A stretch of DNA of 64,000 nucleotides from the NCBI GenBank assembly GCA_002718415.1, contig PBEM01000004.1, forward strand, positions 100,140 through 164,139. Reading direction: 5' to 3'. Below, one piece after another: positions 43,524-52,907 of this stretch. Numbering within the stretch: position 1 is the stretch's first letter; each line of letters opens with the position of its first letter. The stretch is from Chloroflexota bacterium (GTDB lineage: Bacteria; Chloroflexota; Dehalococcoidia; Lucifugimonadales; Lucifugimonadaceae). Made by a program: the position numbers and the translations under genes. Below the pieces are notes generated by a model. It did not search any database, was not told the DNA's origin, and worked only from the letters and a program-made list of their open reading frames with translations.

Positions 43524-44351
43524 ATGGGTACATTGTATGTATTATCAACTCCAATAGGAAATTTAGCAGATTTATCTGAAAGAGCAAAAAATATTTTAGA
43601 TAATATTGAATATGTTATAGCTGAAGATACCAGAGTAAGTAAAAAATTATTTAAGAATAATAAAAATAACATAAATATAATCTCTATACACAAATTCTCC
43701 CCCAATTCAAAAATTAAACAAGTTACAAATTTTTTATCTAAAGGTGATACCGTTTTATTATGTGATGCAGGAACACCCAGTATATCTGATCCTGGTAATG
43801 AAGTAGTTAAGCAAGCGATCGAAAGTGGACATAAGGTCACTCCTATCCCTGGACCTTCAGCTATAACTGCAGCTCTTTCTATATGCCCTTGGCCTTCTAA
43901 TCAATTCACTTTTTTAGGATTCTTACCACGTAAAGAAAATGAACGAAAAAACTCGATAAAAAAAATAAATTCTACTAATGGATTAATAATAATTTTTGAG
44001 AGTCCACACAGAATTTCAGAAACTTTTAAAAATCTAGAAGAAATACTTGGTGATAGGTTAATATTTATATGTAGAGAATTAACCAAAATACATGAGGAGA
44101 CATTTATTGGAACTTCATTTGAAGCACGGGAAAAATTTTCAAAACCAAAAGGTGAATTTACAATAATAATCAGTGGTCAAGATTCCAAAATAGAAGAATT
44201 ATCTGATGAAATTATTCTGGAAGAAATACATAATGCAAGATTAAATAAAATGAGTGGGAGAAAAATTGTCGATCATGTTACATCAATGTTGTCTATCAAA
44301 AGAAGTAGAGTTTATAGTTTAGAACTACAATCAAGAAAAGATAAAGAGTAA
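43524..44351 (+). CDS. rsmI: 16S rRNA (cytidine-1402-2'-O)-methyltransferase RsmI
   Basis: A 275-residue tetrapyrrole-methylase-fold protein. It starts GTLYVLSTPIGNLADLSERAKNIL, then VIAEDTRVSKKLF, LCDAGTPSISDPGNEVV, TPIPGPSAITAALSI and FLGFLPRKENER, all RsmI signatures. It methylates the ribose of C1402 in the decoding centre. It follows lipA by 9 bp, and metG follows in the same direction. Confidence 0.95.
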   Translation: MGTLYVLSTPIGNLADLSERAKNILDNIEYVIAEDTRVSKKLFKNNKNNINIISIHKFSPNSKIKQVTNFLSKGDTVLLCDAGTPSISDPGNEVVKQAIESGHKVTPIPGPSAITAALSICPWPSNQFTFLGFLPRKENERKNSIKKINSTNGLIIIFESPHRISETFKNLEEILGDRLIFICRELTKIHEETFIGTSFEAREKFSKPKGEFTIIISGQDSKIEELSDEIILEEIHNARLNKMSGRKIVDHVTSMLSIKRSRVYSLELQSRKDKE

Positions 44352-44411
44352 TAAAATGTCTATAATTAAATTTTTGATAGAAAAAATTTTATAAAAGGAT
44401 AAATTTTAGAA

Positions 44412-46076
44412 TTGTCCAAAAGAATATTAGTAGCTGTAGCTTGGCCATATGTAAACGATGAACCCCACTTAGGGCACATTGCTGGGATGAATATCCCTGC
44501 AGATATTTTTGCTAGATTTCATAGAATTATAGGAAATAAAGTAGCAATGGTTTCAGGTTCCGATATGCATGGAACACCAACAGCATTAAAAGCTTCAGAT
44601 GAAGGAGTAGAACCATCTGAAATAGCATTTAGATATCATAAAATCTGGAAAAATTCTCTAGAAAAAATGAACTTTTCTTATGATCTTTACACTCATACAC
44701 ACACTGAAAATCATAAAGAAATAGTAACTAAAATTTTCTTAAAACTGAAAGAAAAAAACTTACTTTATGAGCATACTCAAAAAATGCCATATTCGACTAC
44801 TGAAAAAAGATTCTTACCTGATCGTTTTGTTGAGGGAACATGTCCACATTGTTCATATGAAAAGGCTCGTGGTGATCAATGTGATAAATGTGGAAGAACT
44901 CTAGACCCAATAGAATTAATAAATATTAAATCAATTAGAGATCATTCAACTCCAGAATTTAGAGATACAACTCACCAATTCTTTAAACTCTCAAAATTTA
45001 ATAAAACTCTTGAAGAATGGATCTCTAGTAAAAAATCTTGGAGAAATAATGTCAAGAATCAATCTCTAGGAATGTTAAAAGAAGGTTTAATTGATAGAGC
45101 TATTACTAGAGATATTGATTGGGGCATACCTGTACCTATTGAAAATGGTTATGAAAATAAAAGTATTTATGTTTGGTTTGAGGCAGTAATTGGATATTTG
45201 TCAGCAACAGTTGAATGGGCTAAAAATCAAGGTGATGAAAAATTATGGGAAGAATTTTGGTTAAATGAAAATGCTGAAACTTATTATTTTCAAGGTAAAG
45301 ATAATATACCATTCCATGCAATTATTTGGCCTGCAATATTATTAGGTTATGAAGATCATAATATTCCTACTGATGTTGTAGCAAATGAATATTTAAATCT
45401 AGGAGGATTAGATTTTTCTAAAAGTAAAGGCCATGCTATATGGTTAACTGACTATCTAAGTAGGTATGATCCTGATCCTTTAAGATATTATTTAGCGTCT
45501 ATAATGCCAGAAACTTCAGATTCAGAGTTTACTTGGGCAGGATATTTATCTGCAAATAATAATGAACTGGTGGCAACACTAGGGAATTTAGTTCACAGAA
45601 TCTTAACTATTTCACATAAGAATTTTGATTCTATAAACGCCCCTGATAAATTAAGCGATAATGATAATGTAATCCTAGACCATTGTAATCAAACTTTAGA
45701 TAAAGTATTCAAGTCTTTAGAAAATAGGAAATTTAGACAAGGACTCCAACAGGCGATGAATTTAGCTCAGATAGGAAACAGATATATAGATCAAGAAAAA
45801 CCTTGGAGTACAGTTAAAACTAACAAACAAAAGGCTTCTAATAGTCTATGGATTGGAATAAATATAATTTCTACTCTTAGAACTGTCTTTTATCCATTTT
45901 TACCAAACACATCAGATTTAATACACAATATGTTAAATTTCAAAAATGATACTTTATCAGATGGGTGGAAAAGAAAAGAACTACCAGAAAAAATAATTAT
46001 AAACCCTCCAAAAACATTATTTAAGAAACTTGATGAAAACATAATAAAAGAAGAAAACGATCGTTTAATGAAATAG
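44412..46076 (+). CDS. metG: Methionyl-tRNA synthetase
   Basis: A 554-residue class I synthetase. HIGH is seen as PHLGHIAG within VAWPYVNDEPHLGHIAGMNIP; the zinc knuckle is CPHCSYEKARGDQCDKCGR (four Cys); KMSKS is FSKSKGHAIWLTDYLSRYDPDPLRYYL. The C-terminal helical anticodon domain contains LGNLVHRILTISH and YIDQEKPWSTVK. No C-terminal tRNA-binding (OB) extension is present. Start is TTG at 44412 (SKRILVAVAWPYVN). The next gene follows 2 bp later. Confidence 0.95.
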   Translation: MSKRILVAVAWPYVNDEPHLGHIAGMNIPADIFARFHRIIGNKVAMVSGSDMHGTPTALKASDEGVEPSEIAFRYHKIWKNSLEKMNFSYDLYTHTHTENHKEIVTKIFLKLKEKNLLYEHTQKMPYSTTEKRFLPDRFVEGTCPHCSYEKARGDQCDKCGRTLDPIELINIKSIRDHSTPEFRDTTHQFFKLSKFNKTLEEWISSKKSWRNNVKNQSLGMLKEGLIDRAITRDIDWGIPVPIENGYENKSIYVWFEAVIGYLSATVEWAKNQGDEKLWEEFWLNENAETYYFQGKDNIPFHAIIWPAILLGYEDHNIPTDVVANEYLNLGGLDFSKSKGHAIWLTDYLSRYDPDPLRYYLASIMPETSDSEFTWAGYLSANNNELVATLGNLVHRILTISHKNFDSINAPDKLSDNDNVILDHCNQTLDKVFKSLENRKFRQGLQQAMNLAQIGNRYIDQEKPWSTVKTNKQKASNSLWIGINIISTLRTVFYPFLPNTSDLIHNMLNFKNDTLSDGWKRKELPEKIIINPPKTLFKKLDENIIKEENDRLMK

Positions 46077-46078
46077 AA

Positions 46079-47071
46079 ATGTCAGATAAATCAATCCAAG
46101 AAAAAATATATGAACCAATTGAGGATGATTTGAATCTAGTAATAGAAGAAATTATTAACGAATCTGAAAAAGTACCTGAGAACGCTTCAAATATAGAGAC
46201 AAAATTAGAACATGTTTTTTCTGCTCCAGGCAAACGTATAAGACCAGCCATTACACTCCTTACTGCAGGATTATGGGGAGAAAATTCTACTAAATTGATT
46301 ATAAATATGGCTGTTGCAGTAGAATTATTACATATAGCTACACTTGTTCATGATGATACTGTTGATAAGGCAGATACTCGAAGAGGACACGCAACGGCAA
46401 GTAATTTATGGGGCAGAAATATTGCAGTTTTATTAGGTGATCATATTTTTGCTACTTCTGCTATGTATGTTTGTGAAACAGGAAATATTCGCCTTATAAA
46501 AAGATTTGCTGAGACTATTTCCGAATTAGCATTTGGGGAACTTGACGAAATTCTATCTACTTGGAAAACAAATACAAGTATTAGTTTATATAACAAAAGA
46601 ATATATAATAAAACTGCAACTTTGTTCTGCACAGCATCTTTAGGTGGGGCAATTTTAGGAGGCGGTAGTGATGAAGAAATTATAAATTTAAGAGATTATG
46701 GATATAATCTGGGAATGGCTTATCAAATTTATGATGATATTTTAGATTACACTGCTAATTCTGAAACATTAGGAAAGCCTTCAGGAAATGATTTATTAGG
46801 AGGAGTTATAACTTTACCCGCAATAATTGCATATGAAAATGGTAGTAAAGAATTAATTGATAAATTTATATCATCAAAACAATCAATCAGAGAAGAAATG
46901 ATATCTGATTTAATAAATGAAATCAATAAAACTGGTGCTGTAGAAAAAACTAAACAAATAGCAGATAAACATATATATGAAACTCAAAAAATATTACTCT
47001 CTCTACCTAATAATCGTAATTTAGAATCTCTGAAATTATTATCTGATTATGTTGGGACGAGATCTTACTAA
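46079..47071 (+). CDS. Trans-polyprenyl diphosphate synthase
   Basis: A 330-residue all-helical isoprenoid synthase. The first Asp-rich motif is LVHDDTVDKADTRRGHATA (DDx4D-type, typical of medium- and long-chain enzymes) and the second is AYQIYDDILDYT. It joins IPP units to FPP to make a long all-trans chain, probably the side chain of menaquinone or ubiquinone. It is similar to HepT/IspB/SdsA; chain length cannot be read from sequence. It overlaps the reading space of nth but ends just before nth's ATG. Confidence 0.9.
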   Translation: MSDKSIQEKIYEPIEDDLNLVIEEIINESEKVPENASNIETKLEHVFSAPGKRIRPAITLLTAGLWGENSTKLIINMAVAVELLHIATLVHDDTVDKADTRRGHATASNLWGRNIAVLLGDHIFATSAMYVCETGNIRLIKRFAETISELAFGELDEILSTWKTNTSISLYNKRIYNKTATLFCTASLGGAILGGGSDEEIINLRDYGYNLGMAYQIYDDILDYTANSETLGKPSGNDLLGGVITLPAIIAYENGSKELIDKFISSKQSIREEMISDLINEINKTGAVEKTKQIADKHIYETQKILLSLPNNRNLESLKLLSDYVGTRSY

Positions 47072-47072
47072 A

Positions 47073-47735
47073 ATGAAATTTGATAAGAGTCCTAATTATC
47101 ATAAAGTAAAAAATTTACTTTATATGCAATATGGCGATCTCAAGTGGCGTGATGAAATGGAAACCTTAGATGAATTAATTTTCACAGTTCTTACTCAAAA
47201 TACATCAGATATAAATGCAGAAAAAGCTTTCAAAAACTTAAAATCTAGATATATTAATTGGGATGAAATTGCTAAATCTACAGACGAAAAATTAGAAAGA
47301 ATAATTAGAATTGGTGGTCTTGGTAAGCAAAAATCGATAAGAATAAAAAAAATACTAAAGGAAATATATCTTAGGACAGGTGGATATAATTTATCAATAT
47401 TAAAAGACATGACATTTAACGAAGTTAAAGAATGGCTTATCACTTTACCTGGAGTAGGACCAAAAACTGCTGCTGTAGTCATGTCGTTTGCATTGAAACT
47501 TCCAGCATTCCCAGTAGATACCCATATACATAGAATTTCAAAAAGATTAGGTTATATAAATAAAAATACTTCTGCAGAAAAAGCTCATGAAATTATGGAA
47601 AAAATCATACTTCCAGAAGATAGATTTGATTTTCATATACTTTTAATTACACACGGAAGAAAAATATGTAAAGCAAATAATCCTAAATGTTCCATATGCC
47701 CATTAACTTCATACTGTCCGTCTGTTGCCATATGA
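47073..47735 (+). CDS. nth: Endonuclease III
   Basis: A 220-residue base excision repair enzyme from the ATG at 47073, which is 1 bp after the previous stop; a longer TTG start is possible but less natural. The helix-hairpin-helix LPGVGPKTAAVVMSFAL carries the catalytic Lys, and FPVDTHIHRISKRLG the catalytic Asp. The 4Fe-4S cluster is C-x6-C-x2-C-x5-C (CKANNPKCSICPLTSYC). It removes oxidised pyrimidines. It is a DNA-repair gene, but no SOS-type box is in front of it. Confidence 0.93.
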   Translation: MKFDKSPNYHKVKNLLYMQYGDLKWRDEMETLDELIFTVLTQNTSDINAEKAFKNLKSRYINWDEIAKSTDEKLERIIRIGGLGKQKSIRIKKILKEIYLRTGGYNLSILKDMTFNEVKEWLITLPGVGPKTAAVVMSFALKLPAFPVDTHIHRISKRLGYINKNTSAEKAHEIMEKIILPEDRFDFHILLITHGRKICKANNPKCSICPLTSYCPSVAI

Positions 47736-47779
47736 TGTATTCAGTATACTCAAAATAAAATTTATTATAAGATTAATAA

Positions 47780-48802
47780 ATGACAACTAAAATAGGAATA
47801 ATTAATGTTACTGGATATGCAGGTTCTGAAATTGCAAGAATTTTGCATAATCATCCAGATGTTGAAATATCTTCAATAACGGGGAGAAGTTCAGCAGGGA
47901 AAAAAATCGGTGAAGTTTATCCTCATTTAAGTGATATTAATTTAAATATTTCTGATGAAATATCCGGTGACCCAGATGTAATATTTTCTGCTCTTCCTCA
48001 CGCTGCTAGTGCAGAAAAAATACAACAATTAATTAATGATAAAGTTAAAATTATTGATATATCTGCAGATTTTAGACTTAAAAATATTGATGTTTGGGAA
48101 TCCACTTATAATATAAAACATCCTTGTCCTGAAAATATAAATAAATCAATCTATGGGCTTCCTGAAATTTATAAAAAGGAAATAAAAAATACTAATTTAG
48201 TTGCAAATCCAGGTTGCTTTCCGACTGGAGCTATATTAGCAAATGCTCCTTTGATAAAAGAAAAAATCGTTGAACCGACAATAATTAATGATTCTAAAAC
48301 AGGAATATCAGGGGCAGGCAGAACATCTAAACTAGAATTTGGTTATTCTGAAATAAACGAAAATTCTACAGCATACGGACTATCAGGTCATAGGCATCAA
48401 CCTGAGATAGAACAGGAATTGAATAATTTTTCTAATAAACAAAAAGTGAAAGTAACTTTCGTACCACACCTTATACCTATGACTAGAGGTATTTTAGGAA
48501 CAAATTATTCAATGTTAATAAAAAATATTCACCAAAAAGAAATTATGGATTTGTATAGGGATTTTTATAGGGAGTCTCCATTTGTAAAAATTTCTGAAGT
48601 TCCTCCTACAACAAAACAAACATGGGGAAATAACAACTGTATTATTTATCCTCACGTAAATCAACAAAATGGAATTGTGGTAGTAATTACTGCTTTAGAT
48701 AATCTAGTTAAAGGCGCAGCTGGTGCTGCTGTACAGAATATGAATATTATGTTGAATATCCCTGAAGAAACAGGATTGGAACAATTAGCTATTTATCCTT
48801 AA
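47780..48802 (+). CDS. argC: N-acetyl-gamma-glutamyl-phosphate reductase
   Basis: A 340-residue arginine biosynthesis enzyme. It has the NADP site GIINVTGYAGSEIARIL, the catalytic Cys 146 in NPGCFPTGAILAN, the catalytic His region GHRHQPEIEQEL and the late TRGILGTNYSMLI and NLVKGAAGAAVQNMNIM. No other arg genes are adjacent, so it is a lone member of the pathway here. tRNA-Glu follows in the same direction. Confidence 0.94.
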   Translation: MTTKIGIINVTGYAGSEIARILHNHPDVEISSITGRSSAGKKIGEVYPHLSDINLNISDEISGDPDVIFSALPHAASAEKIQQLINDKVKIIDISADFRLKNIDVWESTYNIKHPCPENINKSIYGLPEIYKKEIKNTNLVANPGCFPTGAILANAPLIKEKIVEPTIINDSKTGISGAGRTSKLEFGYSEINENSTAYGLSGHRHQPEIEQELNNFSNKQKVKVTFVPHLIPMTRGILGTNYSMLIKNIHQKEIMDLYRDFYRESPFVKISEVPPTTKQTWGNNNCIIYPHVNQQNGIVVVITALDNLVKGAAGAAVQNMNIMLNIPEETGLEQLAIYP

Positions 48803-48808
48803 TAAATG

Positions 48809-48838
48809 TTGATAAATGTTTTTTTTAATATCTATCCT
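48809..48838 (+). promoter_or_regulatory. Candidate promoter for tRNA-Glu
   Basis: TTGATA (48809-48814, five of six matches to TTGACA) and TATCCT (48833-48838, four of six) are 18 bp apart in the short gap between argC and the tRNA, about 38 bp before the mature 5' end. It is the best-fitting pair there, but the spacing and -10 are only fair. Confidence 0.35.
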
Positions 48839-48875
48839 ATTTATAAAGATATAGAATTATTTAACGAGTGTTATT

Positions 48876-48951
48876 GGCCCCATCGTCCAGCGGCCTAGGA
48901 CACCACCCTTTCAAGGTGGAGACACGGGTTCGAGTCCCGTTGGGGCTACCA
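48876..48951 (+). tRNA. tRNA-Glu (anticodon TTC)
   Basis: A complete cloverleaf can be folded: acceptor GGCCCCA/TGGGGCT (first pair G-U), D-stem GTCC/GGAC, anticodon stem CCACC/GGTGG with loop CTTTCAA (anticodon TTC at 48910-48912), T-stem ACGGG/CCCGT with the TTCGAGT loop, discriminator A, and an encoded CCA at 48949-48951. It is the only RNA gene seen in the window. The last 6 bases overlap the end of the convergent alcohol dehydrogenase gene, whose stop codon lies at 48946-48948. Confidence 0.97.
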
Positions 48952-49995
48952 TTGCTTAATATGTACTTTAATAGATCCTGAATCTTTATTGGTAGCAATA
49001 TCAATACCTTTCTGTATATCCTCTAAATTATAAGTATGAGTAACTATGTCTCTATAAGGAAAATAATTCTTCGACAGGATTTCTATAGCTACGTCAAAAT
49101 CATGTCTTTTTTCAATGATTCCATAACAAAGAGAACTAATTATTTTAACTTCTCTTAGAAAAGGTTCAAACATATCAAAAACTAACGGCACCTTAACCCC
49201 ACCTAAATATAACATCGTACCTTGAGCTCTCGTACTAGAAACAGCCTGAGTAAAGGATTTCGTTTGGTGCCCACCTATTGACTCTACTACAAGATCAGCT
49301 CCTTTACTATCAGTTTGAGATTTACAAATTTCTTCAAATTCTCCTTCTTCAACACCTGTAATTATATCTGCGCCCATTTTTTTTGCAGCATCAGCTTGAT
49401 GTTTATATTTTGCAGAAATAATAACCTTTGATGCTCCTAAAAATTTAGCTGCTCCCACACATGCTAAACCTACGGTAGATGCTCCCACTATACCTACAAT
49501 GCTTTTCGGCTTCATTTCTGCATATCTAAATGCATGAACTGCTACAGCAAGAGGTTCAACTAATGCTGCATCTAACCAATCAACATTATCCGGAACTTTG
49601 AACAAACCTGTTGGCCTTCTAGTCATATATTGTGCAAATCCACCTCCAGTGTCTCTATATTGATTTTGACAGTGTTTCCACTGACCATTATTACAATAAA
49701 AACATTTTAAACATGCCCTACCTGCACCTATACCTTCTATTGCTACCCTATCTCCTACAGAAAGATTGTGTTGCCCAGGAGTTATTTCCACAATTTCTCC
49801 AGCTACTTCATGCCCACTAGGTAATAATTTTTTTTCTTTTTTATTCTTTCTGTGAAATTGCAAATCGGAGCCACAAATACCTGTTTGCATAATTTTAATA
49901 AGAGCAGAATCATTAAATTTTTCTGGAATTGGAATATCTTTTATAATATATTTATCTATTCCATCAAATAATGCCGCCTTCATTAAATTTTTCAT
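48946..49995 (-). CDS. Zinc-dependent alcohol dehydrogenase (threonine/sorbitol dehydrogenase-like)
   Basis: A 349-residue medium-chain dehydrogenase. Catalytic zinc ligands are in MQTGICGSDLQFH (Cys) and LPSGHEVAGEIV (His-Glu). The structural zinc loop has Cys in CLKCFYCNNGQWKHCQNQ (four Cys), and the NAD motif is GIVGASTVGLACVGAAKFLG. Start ATG at 49995 with GGAG 6 bases upstream. Substrate is probably a polyol, threonine or sugar-derived alcohol. Its stop codon is inside the acceptor end of tRNA-Glu on the other strand. Confidence 0.88.
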   Translation of the reverse strand: MKNLMKAALFDGIDKYIIKDIPIPEKFNDSALIKIMQTGICGSDLQFHRKNKKEKKLLPSGHEVAGEIVEITPGQHNLSVGDRVAIEGIGAGRACLKCFYCNNGQWKHCQNQYRDTGGGFAQYMTRRPTGLFKVPDNVDWLDAALVEPLAVAVHAFRYAEMKPKSIVGIVGASTVGLACVGAAKFLGASKVIISAKYKHQADAAKKMGADIITGVEEGEFEEICKSQTDSKGADLVVESIGGHQTKSFTQAVSSTRAQGTMLYLGGVKVPLVFDMFEPFLREVKIISSLCYGIIEKRHDFDVAIEILSKNYFPYRDIVTHTYNLEDIQKGIDIATNKDSGSIKVHIKQW

Positions 49996-50123
49996 AAATC
50001 ACTCCAAAATAAAAAATTAATAATTGTAATTATAATTTAAGTATTCCTCTTTATAGGTAAACAAGAATATCATATATATATAGGTATATTTAAAAAAATT
50101 AGAATGGACAAAAGGTTATCAAT

Positions 50124-50453
50124 ATGTATGTACTTAGAAGAATATATGAAACTAAACCCGGTATGGCTTCAAAAGTAGCAGCATTAGTTTATCAACAAGC
50201 AAACGTTTATACAAAATCAGGTCAAAGAGGGCCTACGAAAATATATTTTAATGGTGGGACTGTTCCAGGAACAAAAAATATTGTTGTGATGGAATGGCAT
50301 GATGAAAATATACAATCTCCTTATCGAGGAGGAAATAAAATACCTAAAGAAGCATTAGATATAGGTGGAAAAGCCAGAGAATTTGTTGTCGATCAATATA
50401 TCGAGTTTTTCGAATTACTAACTGAAGAAAAATACGAAAGATTTAAAGACTAA
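50124..50453 (+). CDS. Unknown small protein, possibly ferredoxin-like dimeric alpha/beta barrel
   Basis: A 109-residue soluble protein. It begins MYVLRRIYETKPGMASKVAALVYQQANVYTKSGQRGPTKIYFNGGTVPGTKNIVVMEWHDENIQSPYRGG. The pattern of an edge strand, a helix with AxKVAALVYQQANVY and a central strand NIVVMEWHD is like the NIPSNAP/antibiotic biosynthesis monooxygenase type of barrel; the match is by eye only. It is transcribed 8 bp before the lipoprotein protease gene and may be in its operon. Function unknown. Confidence 0.6.
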   Translation: MYVLRRIYETKPGMASKVAALVYQQANVYTKSGQRGPTKIYFNGGTVPGTKNIVVMEWHDENIQSPYRGGNKIPKEALDIGGKAREFVVDQYIEFFELLTEEKYERFKD

Positions 50454-50460
50454 ATCCATA

Positions 50461-52080
50461 GTGATTCATATAAAAAATATTAATAAGAAGATTATCTTAT
50501 TTATAGTGTTGTTTTCTGTTTGTGTTTTTTTATATGGATGTTCTCAAGAAATAGAACCTACTCCCAATATTGAAGCAACTATAAAAGCAAATGTTGAAGT
50601 TCAAGTAAATGCTACGAGAGTTATTGATGATCTGATTGCAAAAACTGTAACTAGTTATTTAGATAAACAAAAAAATCTTGAAGCAACAAAAATAGCTAAT
50701 TTTACTCCAACTCCAACAATCACTCCTACTGCCATTCCTACAGCTACAAATACCCCATTACCTACCGCAACATCCATACCTGAGCCCACACTTGTCCCAA
50801 CCGCTACACCTGCACCAACTGCAACACCTATAATTTTACCTTCTCCCATACCATATCCTACTCCAATTTCTACTCCCACTCCTGTAGTTTTACCATCCCC
50901 AATCCCTACTCCAACACCAATAATACAAATCTCAAATGTCATAAAAGATGTTAGGCCATCAGTAGTTAAAGTGATAAAAGGACAATCTTCAGGATCTGGA
51001 GTAATTATAGAGTCTAATAATGAATCTGAAATTAATAAATCTGCTCTAATATTGACAAATTATCATGTAATTGATTCTACAGGAACCTTAACTATAGAAA
51101 CTCATACAAATTCATATGATGGAACTATTCTAGGATATGACTCCGGAAGAGATCTAGCTCTAGTAAGAATTAACTGCCGATGTGAAGAAGAATCTTTTCA
51201 ATCTACAAAATTTTCTAATGAAACAAATATACAACTTGGTGAACAAGTAATAATTATGGGTTTTCCTTTAGGGGTAGATACAGTAAGAGCCTCTACTGGA
51301 ATTATATCTGGGAATCTTTTTTCAGAAGAAAAAAATCGACAAGAAATTCATACCGATGCGGCTATAAATCCAGGTAATTCAGGAGGGCCTATGTTTTTAA
51401 AAGATGGCACATTAGCTGGAATAAATACTTACAAAATACATAGTACACCTTCAAGTGGAGGCGACATAATTACAGAAGGTTTCGCTTTTGCTGTTTCACA
51501 TATTACAATAAATAAAATTATCCCTAAATTAAAAGATGGTTTTAAGGGATCTGATGCCCCTACAACTATAACTCAAGATCCTCTTGCTCCAAACGGTATA
51601 TATAATCCCGGTCAAAATTATTATATTGATGTTTTACCAGGATGGAAAATTAATGAAGATGCTGTGACTCCTTCAGCGTTAGATACAGTAATAATTAGAA
51701 ATAGTAGTCAAATGGAAATTACAATAGAAATAATTGTAAACGATGCTAAAGGGTATTCATCTATAGATGAATATATTAGTGATTGGACTCTTGGGCGTGT
51801 GTTAGGTGCAACTAACTGGATAACTAACAATGAAGGAATGATTTTTAGAGATGAAAAATCAAGCAACAAAGAAATTAAAGGATATGAGTTTGAAAATACT
51901 TATATTTATGATGGAATTCAATATAAGAGATTTACCAGTTGGTTTATAAATTCTGAAAAACGTTTTTCAGTAATACTAGATCTCCCTTCAAACATTTGGA
52001 CAACTCCAAATGATGTAGAAAATGGAAAAATACTTAAATCTGAATCATTATATTCATATTCATCATTTACCCCTTCATGA
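50461..52080 (+). CDS. Trypsin-like (S1C/HtrA-type) serine protease lipoprotein
   Basis: A 539-residue predicted lipoprotein (GTG start, lipobox LYGC at Cys 27). A Thr/Pro-rich stalk (about 80-155) holds the protease away from the membrane. The protease domain has the full triad: His 202 (LILTNYHVID), Asp 231 (DSGRDLALVRI) and Ser 307 (AINPGNSGGPMF). The C-terminal 150 residues (NYYIDVLPGWKINEDAVTP...) form a separate unknown domain; no PDZ domain is seen, unlike HtrA/DegP. Likely a surface-anchored protease for protein quality control or nutrition. Confidence 0.85.
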   Translation: MIHIKNINKKIILFIVLFSVCVFLYGCSQEIEPTPNIEATIKANVEVQVNATRVIDDLIAKTVTSYLDKQKNLEATKIANFTPTPTITPTAIPTATNTPLPTATSIPEPTLVPTATPAPTATPIILPSPIPYPTPISTPTPVVLPSPIPTPTPIIQISNVIKDVRPSVVKVIKGQSSGSGVIIESNNESEINKSALILTNYHVIDSTGTLTIETHTNSYDGTILGYDSGRDLALVRINCRCEEESFQSTKFSNETNIQLGEQVIIMGFPLGVDTVRASTGIISGNLFSEEKNRQEIHTDAAINPGNSGGPMFLKDGTLAGINTYKIHSTPSSGGDIITEGFAFAVSHITINKIIPKLKDGFKGSDAPTTITQDPLAPNGIYNPGQNYYIDVLPGWKINEDAVTPSALDTVIIRNSSQMEITIEIIVNDAKGYSSIDEYISDWTLGRVLGATNWITNNEGMIFRDEKSSNKEIKGYEFENTYIYDGIQYKRFTSWFINSEKRFSVILDLPSNIWTTPNDVENGKILKSESLYSYSSFTPS

Positions 52081-52137
52081 TCGATTATTTAAGGTGTATC
52101 ATTCTAAGAATTAAAATCTAAAAAAAGGGAATTTATC

Positions 52138-52878
52138 TTGAGTCAACATGGTTCTTATAAATTAAAAAGACGTATAAAAAATAAAGAACAAATCATTGGT
52201 ATTTCTATACCTATGACATCAACTGTTGATGAAATAGAAAGGTTCGTAAATAAAGGAAATTTTGATTTTATAAGTACTGATAGTCAACATAGTGCATTTA
52301 ATGAAGAAACATTAGTAGCTTTTTGTGAAAATGCCAATAAACTAGGTATACCTGTAAATTTCCGTATCAAAAACACAAAATTAACATACCTAATTGGAAA
52401 TTTCTTAGATTTAGGTCCTTCTGGTATAGAAGTACCTCAAGTAGAAAACCTCTCCACTGTAATAGATGCTATAGATAATTTCTATTTCCCTCAAAAAGGA
52501 AAAAGAAGTTGGGGAGGACCACCAAAATTTTTGTCAGAAAAAAATTTAGATCGATTAGAAGCTGCAAAATGGTGGAATTCACATGGTGTTTTATGGATGC
52601 AAATTGAATCCCTTAATGCTGTAATTTCTGCAGATAAAATTGGAAATTTAGAAGGTATAGATGTAATTTCTTGGGGTCCAAATGATTTGGCATTTGATTT
52701 AGAAGCTAATCCTAACCACCCTTTAAAAACTGATGAAGATTGTTTAAAACATGTACAAAAACTGCTTTCAAAGTCAGATACTCAGCTTTGTGTTCGTTCA
52801 TTTAATTTAAATGATAAACAAAGATACTTAGATATGGGAATTAATATGGTTTTGGAATCGGGATTAATATATAAGTAA
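52138..52878 (+). CDS. HpcH/HpaI-type aldolase
   Basis: A 246-residue class II aldolase-family protein from the TTG at 52138 (AAGGGA 8 bases upstream). It shows NFDFISTDSQHSAFNEETLVAFCENANKLGIPVNFRI, GPSGIEVPQVENLSTVIDAIDNFYFPQKGKRSWGG, VLWMQIESLNAVISADKI (metal Glu) and ISWGPNDLAFDL (metal Asp). Relatives cleave 4-hydroxy-2-oxoheptanedioate or 2-keto-3-deoxy sugar acids into pyruvate and an aldehyde. It opens a run of catabolic genes. Confidence 0.82.
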   Translation: MSQHGSYKLKRRIKNKEQIIGISIPMTSTVDEIERFVNKGNFDFISTDSQHSAFNEETLVAFCENANKLGIPVNFRIKNTKLTYLIGNFLDLGPSGIEVPQVENLSTVIDAIDNFYFPQKGKRSWGGPPKFLSEKNLDRLEAAKWWNSHGVLWMQIESLNAVISADKIGNLEGIDVISWGPNDLAFDLEANPNHPLKTDEDCLKHVQKLLSKSDTQLCVRSFNLNDKQRYLDMGINMVLESGLIYK

Positions 52879-52907
52879 TTAAAGAATAAAAAATAGTAGG
52901 CGACAAA

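Noticed and set aside
50655-50942. Open frame of Gly/Val repeats on the minus strand (also at 32507-32776)
   Set aside because: It is the reverse complement of the Thr/Pro-coding linkers of the lipoproteins, which produces Gly-Val repeats; not a gene.
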